Source: Dioscorea cayenensis subsp. rotundata
Taxonomy: Eukaryota; Streptophyta; Magnoliopsida; Dioscoreales; Dioscoreaceae
DNA: 64,000 nucleotides
Assembly: GCF_009730915.1 (NCBI RefSeq)
Contig: NC_052481.1
Span: 310,001 to 374,000 of the forward strand
Direction of reading: 5' to 3'
Notes under the pieces: generated by a model
What the model saw: only the letters and a program-made list of their open reading frames with translations
Told to the model about the DNA's origin: nothing
The model's database searches: none
Shown here: positions 26,189-37,413 of the stretch, piece after piece
Position numbering within the stretch: the stretch's first letter is position 1
Layout of the letters: the number at the start of each line of letters is the position of its first letter
Program-made: the position numbers and the translations under genes

Positions 26189-27070
26189 TAGAGCTGTCAA
26201 AACGGGCTGGAGGGGCGGGCCGGCCCGCGGCCCACAAAAACCCGCCATTTGGCGGGGCAGGGACTAGGCCCGCCAAATGGCGGGCTGGAAAAATGCCAAC
26301 CCGACCCGACCTGTTTTTAGGGTTATGGGTTGGGCTGGCCCGCCTAAAAAATCAAAAATAATTAATTTATTTTATTTTTTTATAAACGTTATAATATACG
26401 AAACATCAAAACATTCATTATAAATTCATAAAAACTAAATTAAAAAAATTAAAACACTCAATAATTAATAAAATAAAAAGCATCCATTATAATATTCAAA
26501 ACCCTAACAAAATCAACAATAATTACAAAAATCTCTAAATAAAAAAACACTATTATAAATTTAAAATCAACAAAATTTTTTAAAAACAACAACAAACCAC
26601 AAGATAAAACATCTATTACAATTATAACATTCATCCATTACTAATCAACAAAAATTTAACAAAAATTAATAAAGACAAAAATAAAAACATCCATTACAAT
26701 CATAATATTCATCAAAATCAACGAGCTTATTAAAACGTTTTGTTATTCCATATTTCTTTTTAAAATATAATTAAATGCATATTAAACTTCATTAAAAATT
26801 ATTTATTTAATTTTTAATTTAAATCCTTAACAATATGTCATTATATATATATATATATATATATTATATAAACTATATTATATATATATTAGAGGCGGGC
26901 CGCGGGCTGACCCGCCCCAACCCGCGGCCCGCCCCGCCCAACCCGCGGCCCGCGCGGGTTGGCCCGTTTAGCCCGCCTCCGGGCAGGCCTATAAAATACT
27001 AACCCAACCCGCCCATTTTTATTGGCGGGGCGGGCTGGCCCGGCGGGCCAAGCCCGAATTGACAGCTCTA
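26189..27070. mobile_element. Non-autonomous hAT transposon, 882 bp, TSD CCTGTTCT
   Basis: The ends are inverted repeats: TAGAGCTGTCAAAACGGGCT on the left, and on the right the complement of TAGAGCTGTCAATTCGGGCT. A perfect 8-bp duplication CCTGTTCT flanks the element at 26181-26188 and 27071-27078. Eight-base duplications and TAGAGCTGTCAA ends are typical of plant hAT elements. The 80-150 bp next to each end are very GC-rich, built from GGCGGG/CCCGCC repeats, while the core (about 26350-26890) is almost pure AT. There is no transposase. It lies about 330 bp after the stop codon of the small gene at 23123-25863 and may sit in its 3' UTR. Confidence 0.93.
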
Positions 27071-27078
27071 CCTGTTCT

Positions 27079-27156
27079 GCAAATAAATGAGTAAAGGCTA
27101 ATGACTGGAGTTGGTATGCAAATAAATGAGTAAAGGCTAATGACTGGAGTTGGTAT
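27079..27156 (+). repeat. 39-bp tandem duplication
   Basis: Two identical 39-bp units (27079-27117 and 27118-27156), each starting GCAAATAAATGAGTAAAGGC, lie directly after the hAT target-site duplication. The start of unit 1 directly follows that TSD. Confidence 0.92.
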
Positions 27157-28545
27157 CAGCTTGAGAAAGTGTACTGCCTTCCAAGATAACAGTAAATCTA
27201 ATTATTTCAATGTTTTAAACCCATCTGGTTTCTTCCTTTTATAAGGTATTTTAAAGTATATATATTTTTTTTTATGAAGATTCTTTTACAATTTATGATA
27301 ACGAAAGTTTGTTAATTACGAGGTGTGTAGCCGTACATGGTTAAAAATGATAGCCTATGACTTATTTGGACGGTTTAGAATGCAGAATTATTATAACTCC
27401 AAACCCGATGAAAATCTATAATACGTGATAAAAGTTATATTTGTGAATATACCCTAACGAAACACAAATATTTTCATATAAATGAAACTGTGGTTAATAA
27501 TCATTTAAAATTTTTGAGAATTTATAGCCTAGTGGTATTTGATCCTATATGAAATATTTAGTCTAATATTGATCATAATGAGTTGCTAGTTGTGGGTATG
27601 AACGAGTTCATAGCCTAAACCTCTCTTCCCCTACTGAAGACGTGTGAGCTGGATGATTAATTTCAGATTTGTACATATACCCCTAATGTATATTTTGTCG
27701 CTTTCATAAAAATAATAATAAGCAATCACTAAAAATTTCTTCATCATTTTGTTTTTCTTCTTCCTTTTTTATTTTTTTTTTAAAAAATTTTTTTTCACTA
27801 AAAGTTTACAACAAAATAAGAAAAATGTAGAACCGTAATATATTTATATATATATATATATATATATATAGCATACCACTATTAAAACCATTTATTACTA
27901 TTTTGCCTCGTTGAAAAAACAAAAACAATTACTTATTAATTCTAAAAATCATTTTTATTTACTTATCTTAAAAAACATATATAATAATATTTTCACATTG
28001 AAATTATCACACAAGGGGATTTTTAAGTAGAAATTACCTACTTTTATATAAGTAAATAGAATGGTCATAACACAAAAAATGATGACGTTGATGCCTATAA
28101 ACCGTCTTTAAGGGGCTGTTTGGTTACCTGTAAGTAGATATGATGTAATTTGTTTTACAAGTAAAATGCTATGTTAAGTTGTTTGGTTTAGTATGAAAAC
28201 ATATATGCAGTGAGTCTAAGTGCAGCAAAAGGGCTATTTTGTTACATTTGGATTTACGACCAAATTGACCGTAAGTCCAAATATAGTAAAATATTTTAAA
28301 TTATTTTTTATTAAGGGGCTGTTTGGTTATCCGTAATAATTAGTTTTATAGGTAAAATGGTATGTTGGGTTGTTTAAATCTTTTATCACAAAAGCATGCA
28401 GTTGTGTCTCTCCCATGGCCTCACAATGAAAGGACCACCCCAGACACACTCCTCCCTCATCTTGCTCTTCACTCCATCATCATACTCTCATCAATTTTAC
28501 AACACCAACAACAACCAGCCAAGCCAAGCATTCATTGATTAATAT
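27157..28545. other. AT-rich intergenic sequence upstream of the D27-like gene
   Basis: A TA tract lies at about 27847-27871. Two direct copies of GGGGCTGTTTGGTTA start near 28112 and 28317; both are preceded by TTAA and resemble one end of a Tourist/Harbinger MITE, but no matching inverted end was found. The last 150 bp form the probable promoter and leader of the next gene. No coding sequence was found. Confidence 0.5.
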
Positions 28546-28781
28546 ATGGAGCTCATCTCCTTCCCCAGCACAGTTGCTAGAGTTCCACCAGCAAGAGGAG
28601 CAGTGCTAATGAGAAGTAGACAATGGCAAACCTGTATTATCAGGAATGGTGGAATAGCTGAACCATCAGGCATGCCTGCACCAATGGGACAAAAGACACA
28701 GTACAAAGATGGCTTTTTTGAAAAGGCTTTCATGTCTTTGTTTGCCCGGAAGATGGGAAAGTTTGCTTCAGACACTAAGTC

Positions 28782-28820
<39 letters not shown>

Positions 28821-29860
28821 GAGTAAGAAAGGCTTTTGGGATTGGGACTATGAGAGCTTTGTTGATGTCTCAAAGAGAGTTATGATGGGTAGGAACAGGA
28901 CCCAGCAACAGCTTGTTGTTAGAGAGGTCCTTCTTTCTATGCTCCCCCCTGGTGCTCCTGCTCAGGTGTTTCTTTCTTTCTTTCTTTGCTCATATTTATG
29001 TTCTTATGTTTTCTATTTTCAGTTATGCTCTGAATTACTTCTCATTTCTGTAAAATAATAATCATGTTTGTTGTTAACTTGTTGTTGTTGTTGTTGCAGT
29101 TTAGGAAATTGTTTCCACCAACAAAATGGGCAGCTGAATTCAATGCTGCATTGACAGTGCCTTTCTTCCATTGGCTTGTTGGTCCATCTGAGGTACACAA
29201 GGATATATCATATATATACACATCACTTTGATAATTTTTATGTTTCTTCTGCTTATTTTCTTCTTTTTCAGTTCTTGCATGTGTTAAAAGTTTAACTGAA
29301 ATTTTTTCTCTTCTTCTTCTTCTTCTTCTTTATGCATTGTCTACTAATGTTTTTCTGAATGTGTAGTAGGTTGTGGAAGTTGAGGTGAATGGTGTAAAGC
29401 AAAAGAGTGGGGTGCATATAAAAAAATGCAGGCATGGTTTTCCAGATTAACTTTTGATTTCCATAATTTCAATTCTAGATTTACAATTTTATCAACTAAA
29501 ATCAAGTTGATTTTTAATTTTGAAGGTATTTGGAGAACAGTGGTTGTGTTGGAATGTGTGTCAATATGTGCAAGTTTCCAACTCAGGATTTCTTCACCAA
29601 TGACTTTGGACTTCCTTTAACCATGAATCCAAGTATTTTTCTTCTTTTTCTTTGGAAAATTTCATACCGTTTTTATAAGGTTTTAAAGAACAATAATTCT
29701 CTGTGTTCTTATTTATTTATTTTCATATTCTTTCAGATTTTGAAGACATGAGTTGTGAAATGATTTATGGCCAAGTCCCACCTCCTTTTGAAGAGGACCC
29801 TGTTTCCAAGCAGCCTTGCTATGCTGACTTCTGTATGTTTTTTTTTTCTTCTTCTTTTAG

Positions 29861-29891
<31 letters not shown>

Positions 29892-29981
29892 AAAATATTA
29901 TCTGCATGAATTTAATCATGATCTTCCGCAGGTTCCATAGCCACTCCCAGCTCTCCAATTTGTCCTAAATTACAAGCATGA
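28546..29981 (+). CDS. DWARF27-like carotenoid isomerase family protein (D27-like, DUF4033)
   Basis: Six exons give 275 residues: 28546-28965, 29100-29192, 29370-29431, 29526-29632, 29737-29832 and 29932-29981. The N-terminus is basic and Ser/Arg-bearing, fitting a plastid transit peptide. Residues about 79-90 are twelve Asn in a row, encoded by an AAC repeat. The D27 core follows: [54 protein letters not shown], then the Cys-rich [40 protein letters not shown] and a tail ending [14 protein letters not shown]27 converts all-trans- to 9-cis-beta-carotene for strigolactone synthesis in plastids. Paralogues of the D27-like group share the fold, and this sequence looks closer to those than to D27 proper, so strigolactone function is not assured. 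Intron 3 starts with GC rather than GT. The gene is convergent with the hnRNP gene. Confidence 0.9.
28783..28820 (+). repeat. Coding AAC microsatellite (poly-Asn)
   Basis: Uninterrupted AAC units in exon 1 of the D27-like gene encode twelve asparagines between the transit region and the conserved domain. Such tracts change length easily, and this one is in frame, so alleles may differ in Asn number. Confidence 0.95.
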
Positions 29982-30791
29982 TAAGAAGATTTGCGGTAAA
30001 AATTATATTACATTAATCAACATATGGTAAGCTCTGAAAACAGTAACTATTTCTGCAGACACTTGTTGGATCAAAATTATTCATGCTTACGTTTTTCTGA
30101 TCAACAGGCCAGTTAAAATGAATTCTTCCGCCAAATCAGAAGCAATCCATCAAGAAGATGAACGCTTGACTGAGAATTTTACTGTATAATTTGCATGAAC
30201 TCATAGTAATACCTGCCAAAATAAAGCTGTAATATAATTATTTTTATATGTTTTGTAAATATGGAGATTACATGGGTAGTAAAGACATGAAATTAGTTGT
30301 TCACAGCCTTGAATCTTTTCAATAAATACTTCAATTACAACCAGGGTGCTCTTGCATGGATAATAATATCAGATATGATTCATAATACTGGAATAAATCA
30401 ATAGTAAATTATAGATAAATATTTAAACAGAACAAAACTTCCATTGAAGCTGAAGCTTTGGATGGATGCTTTGTCATATGATGATCAGTTGATCTCAAAA
30501 GGGCTGCAAACTCAGCAGTCAAACTTTTGAAAATGCTCGAAAGATTTTCGGCATTAAGTTCAACACTGATTTTCTCAGAATAACTTGTACAAACATCCTG
30601 TCACTGTTAGGATTAAATCACAAGTTGTAAACATTGTGACAGATGGAGATAGAGCAGCAGCATTTCTTCTTCTCCTCCTTTGCTGTTGAATCAAATATAG
30701 AGTAAATATAATATTAAAAGAGGAAAAAAAATAAGACAGGAGATCCTAGCCAGATGCATGCACACCTTAGAGTTGAAGAGTTTATCAATGT
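29982..30791. other. Convergent intergenic region
   Basis: This lies between the 3' ends of the D27-like gene (+) and the hnRNP gene (-), so it holds both 3' UTRs. No further gene or bounded repeat was recognised. Confidence 0.6.
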
Positions 30792-33695
30792 CTAGTACGG
30801 GCGGTATCGGCGTCCTCGGCTTCCTTCACTTCCCCTATCTTCACCATCATTTGAGCCACCACGACGATCAGTCCTCCGAGATGGTGGTGGCGGTGGTGGA
30901 GGAACCTGTGTTCCAGGCTGCTGTCTGTAAAAACACGAGCCAAGGCGACCGTCAGGAAGAACCATTGTTGAGCAAAAGCAGAAAGTATTGCTTACAGAAC
31001 ATAGCCAAGGCGACCGTCAGGAAGAACCATCGGCACCATTTTCATTCCTGCTGGTGTTGGACCTCTACCGTATATCACAGGCTGCGTAAAATTGCATAGT
31101 GAAATTATTATGGAAAAGAAGAACAAAAGACATTGGCCAAAACCAAGATTGATGAAGCCAGGCATTGAGGAATCTGAATGTTAACCTGGCCATAGCCTGA
31201 TCCACCATAAACGGCACCGGCGCCGGCACCATAAGCACCATAGGGGTCACCAGGATATCCATAAGGGTATGGGGGGTAGCTTGGAAAAGGTCCGGCTTTA
31301 TGCAAATCAGACTTCCGATCAGTCTGAGGTTTAGCCAGCACAGCCTCCAAAACATGTCCTGTAGAACAAAAGGAATGAAATTACCATAACAAACACAAAT
31401 ATCGCGCAATTTTTTTTAGAACATTACCACTACCAGAACATGAAATGTTGATGTTTTATTTTTCTTTGATAACAAGAACTCATGGCACACATCAACAAAA
31501 ATAGATCTATAATGATAGAAACCCACAAGGTAAAGTTTCCGGCTACAGAATAAGGTAGGAAACGTTGGAAAACAAAGAATTTTAACTATTTAACTTTGAT
31601 ACTCTCCAAAATGATTTTACCAATTGCTCATATCAAAAGAGAGAAATTAGAGAATTACCATCAATCTCATACTTCTCTGTGCTCTTTACTGCCTTCAATG
31701 CACTTGATCTTTCCGCAAAATGAATAAATCCAAAATCTCGCTTGTTCTGTCCAGCTTTGGCAGGAGGTAGAACTACTTTTGTGACCTCTCCATGCCGTCC
31801 GAAAATTTCTTTCAATTTTTCAGATGTAACATTCTCGGGCAAATTTTTCACATAGACACACTTTACCTGTAGAAGAACCAAAGATCACCAATCAATTACT
31901 ATATGTCGCAACAAAAACAGCAATTTAACCACTCAAAAGAAAGCTTTAAGCAGATAGTGATAGGAATCTTCAGTTAGCTGGGAAATAAATGGATAACAAC
32001 AGTCAAGAGATTACAAATCCTGACCAGTCAATGCAAGTTTCTGGAAACAAGACATGTCTGGGAAAATAGAAGATAAAGCACTAAGAAACTTTCCCAGCTC
32101 ATTTGAGTGTGAAGAAAGAAGACACATACCGAAAGTTTCTAAAACTGAAATGTACAACAAGGATAGTGAATATTATCTTAGAAATTATTTCTTGAAGAAA
32201 ATTTACAAGAACAAGTGAATGAACACATTGCCCCATATTAAGCAAGTGCAATCCACTGTAAATCTAAGTGCTATATGGGAAAAATCATAAAGCAAATGGT
32301 TTTGACAAAGAAAGATACACATGGAAAAACAGTCTTGAAGGCAATATATATATATATATATATCAGGCACAACCATTGCGCTTTTATTAAATGGACACCA
32401 AATAAACTATTAGATCCCAAAGGTTAAACAAAATTTAGAACAATCCAACTCACATTGAGTATGACCAAAAATAATTTATATGCTTAGTATGTTAAAATTT
32501 TTTAAGAATAAATTACTTGAGGATGAGACTACGGCAAGCAATAAAAGTCATCAAGTAATAAATAGAATGGAATTTTGTCATTTTTTTCATCTTGAGCTAG
32601 TCTACCTGGGCAGCAGCAGAAGCATCAGCCGCATTTTTAGGTTCAGCCCAGCTAACTGTTGGGGTGCTTCCATCAATCTTAAAGTTTGCACCGGACATTT
32701 TCTGCCTTGCATATTCAGCACATGCATGGTTGTAATATTCGACAAAAATAAAGCCACGGTTGCGATTTGGGTTTTGTAGGTCCTGCAATTGCCAATTCAA
32801 ATAGCCAATGAACTCTCAGTAACACCACATATCTTAAACCAATCAGTTTATGTTGAGCAAAAGTACCTTAAAATACTCAAGATTCTCAACTCCAGGGCCA
32901 ATTTGCTCGAGGATTTTCCTTAATTCTTCCTCTGACAAACTCTTTGGAACATTTCCTATGAATAATCTGTGTTTGGCTTGAGATAAGGAACATCTCAAGG
33001 TTCTTCCCTAAAAGATATAGGTATTAGAGGCACGTATAATGTTGGCTCAAATAGGAATATAAACTCTAGATTGTTGCCAAGATAGTACCTTGAATTCTTT
33101 GTCGTGCACCTCTTCGATGGCCTTTTGGGCTGTATCATTAGTTGTAAATGTTATAAAATGCAAAACCCTTGCTCTCTCCCTTATCTTTGTCCTTCATTAG
33201 CCTTACCTGTTTTTATAAAATGCCAGGTGCCAAAAGTAAATACCTCGAAAAAAGATAAAGAGTGACAAATAAAACAGACAATGAAACAATTTTCACCTCA
33301 AAAATTTCACCAAATGGCTCACAAAGCGTTCTCAGATCTTCTTCATTTGCATCACGTGGAAGGCCACCAATGAAAACTTCTGAACCATGGGGAGGAAGAG
33401 CAAGCAGTTCATCGTGCTTCTTGATTTCATCATCATCCTTTGCACTATCACACTTCTCTTCACCTATTGCACCTTCATCCTCTTCTTTCTTGGTGGAAGA
33501 AGCATCCCCAGCATCATCAACAATCGATGCATTTTCTTGCTCTTCACCCTCAGACCCATGTTCTTCCTCTGCATATTCATCTCCGTCCCTATAGTTGTAA
33601 TCCTCCACAGGATCTTCGTCATCCATCAAGTCTTCATCATTATCCCCATCCAAACCAATTTGCTCATCCACTTCATCCGACCCATCATCTGCCAT
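30792..33695 (-). CDS. Three-RRM hnRNP-Q/LIF2-like RNA-binding protein; frameshift in exon 2 as sequenced
   Basis: Eight exons on the minus strand: 33297-33695, 33089-33206, 32867-33007, 32606-32782, 31659-31866, 31186-31358, 30996-31081 and 30792-30924 (about 477 residues if the frame is restored). The order is an acidic N-terminus (residues 1-100, Asp/Glu-rich), RRM1 (GSEVFIGGLPRDANEEDLRT), RRM2 (HRLFIGNVPKSLSEEELRKI), RRM3 (KCVYVKNLPENVTSEKLKEI ... RDFGFIHFAE), a Tyr/Gly/Pro-rich region and an Arg/Gly-rich tail ending GRRYRPY. This is the plant hnRNP-Q-like family that includes Arabidopsis LIF2, nuclear RNA-binding proteins linked to chromatin silencing and stress. Exon 2 is 118 nt while both neighbours are in phase 0. 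One extra base in the A-run near 33156-33159 shifts frame after GESKGFAF and meets a stop at once. Everything else is intact, so this is either a recent lesion or a sequencing error. Confidence 0.88.
30938..30965 (-). repeat. Exon 7 fragment copied inside intron 7 of the hnRNP gene
   Basis: A 28-bp stretch is identical to 31003-31030, which is the part of exon 7 that encodes MVLPDGRLG. The copy sits wholly inside the 71-nt intron (30925-30995) in the same orientation, 65 bp away. Confidence 0.93.
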
Positions 33696-34940
33696 GGTTG
33701 AAGTCTTCACTCGCCCCCTCGTTTATTGTTGGGAAAGACTAAAGTTTCAATTTGCAGAACAGCATAAAAGCAAACAGAATTGATCAGATTTGTGGTGCAA
33801 AAGAATGAGGCAGCCAATAACTACAACAGATTATGAAATGAACAGAAAGTCAAAGAGGGTCCAACACTCAGTGAATATCTTCTCATGTTGGATCAATGGC
33901 TATTCCATGCCATTAGAAATTGCATCTAAGATGAAAGCATAATACTCACAGACACAGACAAGTTGTGATAAGTGATAACTGTTAAAATCAAGTGCTGGTT
34001 CACAGACATTCCTCAAAAGAGCTGCTTCAGCTCAAAGCAACAACTCTCTTATACCATTATAGTTTACTAAATAGAAGAAATGCATAACAAAGTTTGAGAC
34101 TTTCAACAAATTCCAACACAAACAGAACAGAATAGCAATTTACTTGAAGGTCCCAATCTCAGAAACACCTGGTACATACCATTGTTAATTCACCGCTGGG
34201 ATGAATGCATGACAAAGTTAGCGACTTTCAACAAAAACAAGCACAAACAAGATGGGAAATGTGATAATTTGATGGTCCAAAGCGGCATCTGCTTGAATCA
34301 ATGGGACATCCGACGCCGTTACAGTTTAGTTGGACGATGAATGTATAACAAATGCAGAGGTTTTCAACGCATACAAACAGAACAAGACGGACTACCCACA
34401 GCTTCGCCTGGCCGGAGCTCAAACATAACAAAACACTTAATGAATAGCTTCCTCCGCTCAAATCAATGTCTACATCCCGAAAGCCATCACAGTTCCCTCA
34501 CATGCTCATGTTGGAGACTTTCGGCACATTCAAACAGACAAAATGAGAAAAAGACTCCTCTCCACTGTGATCTCAATCACCCAGCATCAAAACACCAAAA
34601 TCTCAATGACCAACAAGAATCAACAGCAAGAGTCTTATAAGACGAAAAAAACAACCCCAAAAAGAGATGCGAAAAGTGCGGAACCAAAACCCTAGTTTTG
34701 TGCATAGTGAAGATGGAATCGAAATCAAGACAAGAAGATGATTGATTGAAGCTTACGAGATTGGGAATTGAGGATCGAATCGAAGGAGAAGAAGAGAGGT
34801 GGCCTCTCGCAGCGCTTCTTCGGACACCGGCGGACTTTGCTCTTGAGAGACCCACCCTTTCGCTTCGCTGCGTTGCAGTTCCTCTTTGCTTTACCCAAAT
34901 GGATCAAGCCCATCTTCACCGTCTGATCTTCATCTGACGG
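33696..34940 (-). promoter_or_regulatory. Probable 5' UTR intron, leader and promoter of the hnRNP gene
   Basis: On the minus strand a donor-like GTAAGC follows CAATCTC at 34751-34757, and an acceptor-like CTTTAG precedes TCTTTCCC at 33738. This suggests a leader exon near 34757-34900 and a 1-kb UTR intron (33739-34756) before the start codon at 33695. This is inferred from splice consensus only. No conserved protein is encoded in this stretch on either strand. Confidence 0.45.
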
Positions 34941-35043
34941 TTCTCCATTATTTTCTCGGATAACACAAGAGGAGTTTTTTTTTTATATTTATTTTTTCTT
35001 TTTTATTATAAAAAACTTTTTTCCCGGATAACACAAGAGGAGC

Positions 35044-35084
<41 letters not shown>

Positions 35085-36990
35085 TAGCATGGATGCTGAT
35101 GCGAATTGTTTAAAAGTAAAATTTTTAAAAATTACTTAACAAAATAATATAAAAAATGAAAAATTATTCAAAAGCCAATTTTTTTATTGTTTAAAAATAA
35201 TCGATATAAACAACAAAAATAAAATTAAAATAAACAAAATCATTTATGTATTTATACATATGTATCAATGTATATGAAAAACAATATAAAATAATGAAAA
35301 TATAAAAAAAATTAAAACAAATAAAAATGTTATTATTACTAGTATAAAATATAATATAATATTGTTTATATAGACTTTAAAAAAAATCAATTAAAAAAAA
35401 TCAAATAAAAAATATAGGAGGACCAAAATAAAAAAGTGTCACGGATTATGATGTGAAAAAATAATAATAATTAAAATTTATAAAAAAAAGTGAGAATATA
35501 ATAATAAAACAATATAAAAAAAGGGAGTGGATAACACTGGATTTTTGAAATAAAAAGTTTGAAATTTGAAAAATTTGAAAAAATCTTCGTATGACCGAGG
35601 GGTGTTGAGGATTTTTCGGGAACGTAAGAAAAAAAGACGAAAAAAAGAGAAGAAAAAAAGACAGAGAGCATTTTTGGAAGAAAAAGAGAGAGAATAGAAA
35701 GAAGAAGGAGAAAAAGAAAAATAGAGACAAAACGAGGGAAGAAGACGAAGAGTGAAGGGAAAGACATTGGATGACGAGGAGATCCGATAGGGTTCGAAAA
35801 AGCTCAACAAGATCGAGAAACAATCATCGGGCTGACGGGAGGCGGCATTGACAACTTAAAAAAAAATCTTAGGTATTATTTATTAAAAAGCTATATGAGA
35901 ATGCTTATCTATGTGAAAGCCCATAATGATTTAAAAAAAAAAACATGCACGTATTTCATGCATGATGATTTTATCGCATTAAAATATATGCATGGTTTCT
36001 ATGTATGGTGATTTCATTATAAAGAGACCTACATGCTTATTTTAGTACCCCATTAAACCCATCATGGAGGGAAATATACATGTATGACTGCACATGCACA
36101 TCTTTCTGTCTGCATGCCCATGTTCCACTATCCTTCCTTATTTTATTGTTCACCTGATCATAAGGTTTTATGTTGCGTCCATGTTTGATGCGTGAGGATT
36201 GATAGAAAATGTTAGTAATTGATCGTTCTATCCAAGTTATTTAATTCATCCGTATTTTAGATGTGGGAAGGCAAAAATAGGCGAAAAAAATGAAAAAAGA
36301 TGCTTGATAGAATCTCTTTGAAAAAATATTGTGTTGTTAAAAAAAAAAGGAAAAAGGAAAAGAAGAGCTCATAGGAATATTTAGGGTTGTCTGCAATAAC
36401 GTAAAGCAAAAAAAAAATATATGTACAGAAGGTTTGTGTTTATCTGTAATAAAAGTGGGGAAGTATAAAACACTAAATTTTGAGGGTTTAGTAGCAAAAA
36501 TCCTCAGGTAAACGTGAAAAATGGAAAAATTGGGGTCGATTTGTGAAATTTGACATAAAAAAATTTAAAATTATGGGTTTATTTGCAAATATGGTGCAAT
36601 GTAAAAAAAAAGAGGTTAGAGGGTCTAGTTGCATAAATCCTTAAATTTGTAGGAATTCAAAGGGATAATGTGCAAAAATGTCATGAGGGGTAGAATGCAA
36701 AGAAGAAGAAAGGGATTCTAAAGAAAGTCAAGGGCATTTTTGTACTTTTCATGAGTGATGAGTTTGTTTGTGAGAAAAAGAAGAGTTGAAAAATGAAGGA
36801 TTAAGAAAAAAACAGAGAAGGAAAAAATGAAGAAAGATGAAAAAAAATGAATGAAGAAAGAAAAAAAAAGAAAGAAAAAAAATGAAGGAAGAGAAAAAGA
36901 GAAGATATGAAAATGAATGATGGATGAATTGGGTAAGGGTATTTTGGTAAATTTTCTTGTAGGACTTCTTTTTGAAATTTTCATAAAATT
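34941..36990. other. AT-rich and purine-rich intergenic sequence
   Basis: A TTA tract lies at 35045-35081. From about 35600 to 35770 and 36700 to 36920 the plus strand is almost all A and G. The Phe/Ser/Leu-rich open frames on the minus strand are translations of this purine bias and not genes. Confidence 0.6.
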
Positions 36991-37413
36991 CCTCTTATTC
37001 CACCTTGAAACTTTGGTTTTTATTGGGGTAACGAGGAATTTTTCATAATTTCTCTCATTCCACCTTGAAGCCTTGGTTTTTTTGGGGTAATGAGAAATTT
37101 TTTATCTCATTCCACCTTTAAGCCTTGGATTTCTTTGAGTAACGAGAAATTTTTCATGATTTCTCTTATTTCACCTTGAAGCCTTGGCTTTCTTGGGGTA
37201 ACGAGGGATTTTTCACGATTTCTCCCATTTCACCTTGAAGCCTTGACTTTCTTGGGGTAACGAGAAATTTTCTATGAAATTTCTCTCATTCCACCTTGAA
37301 GCCTTGACATTCTTGGGGTAACGAGAAATTTTCTATGAAATTTCTCTCATTCCACCTTGAGGCCTTGACTTTCTTGGGGTAACGAGAAATTTTTCATAAT
37401 TTCTCTAATTCCG
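36991..37413 (+). repeat. Minisatellite, seven units of about 60 bp
   Basis: The phrase CCACCTTGAAGCCTTG (with variants) recurs at about 37000, 37060, 37112, 37171, 37231, 37291 and 37352. Each is followed by TTTCTTGGGGTAACGAGAAA and a T-run. Periods are 52-61 bp. Units in the middle and right are most alike, as expected for local tandem expansion. The array has no coding capacity. Confidence 0.9.

Noticed and set aside
28539-28820. 93-residue minus-strand frame starting with a Leu run
   Set aside because: Antisense to exon 1 of the D27-like gene; the Leu run comes from the AAC repeat.
33262-33742. Three plus-strand frames of 100-110 residues
   Set aside because: They are antisense to the acidic first exon of the hnRNP gene.
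35446-35823. Three overlapping minus-strand frames rich in Phe, Leu and Ser
   Set aside because: They translate a purine-rich plus strand and have no domain or codon signal; composition bias explains them.
36991-37413. CRISPR-like repeat array
   Set aside because: Repeats are contiguous about 60-bp minisatellite units without unique spacers, in a plant genome.
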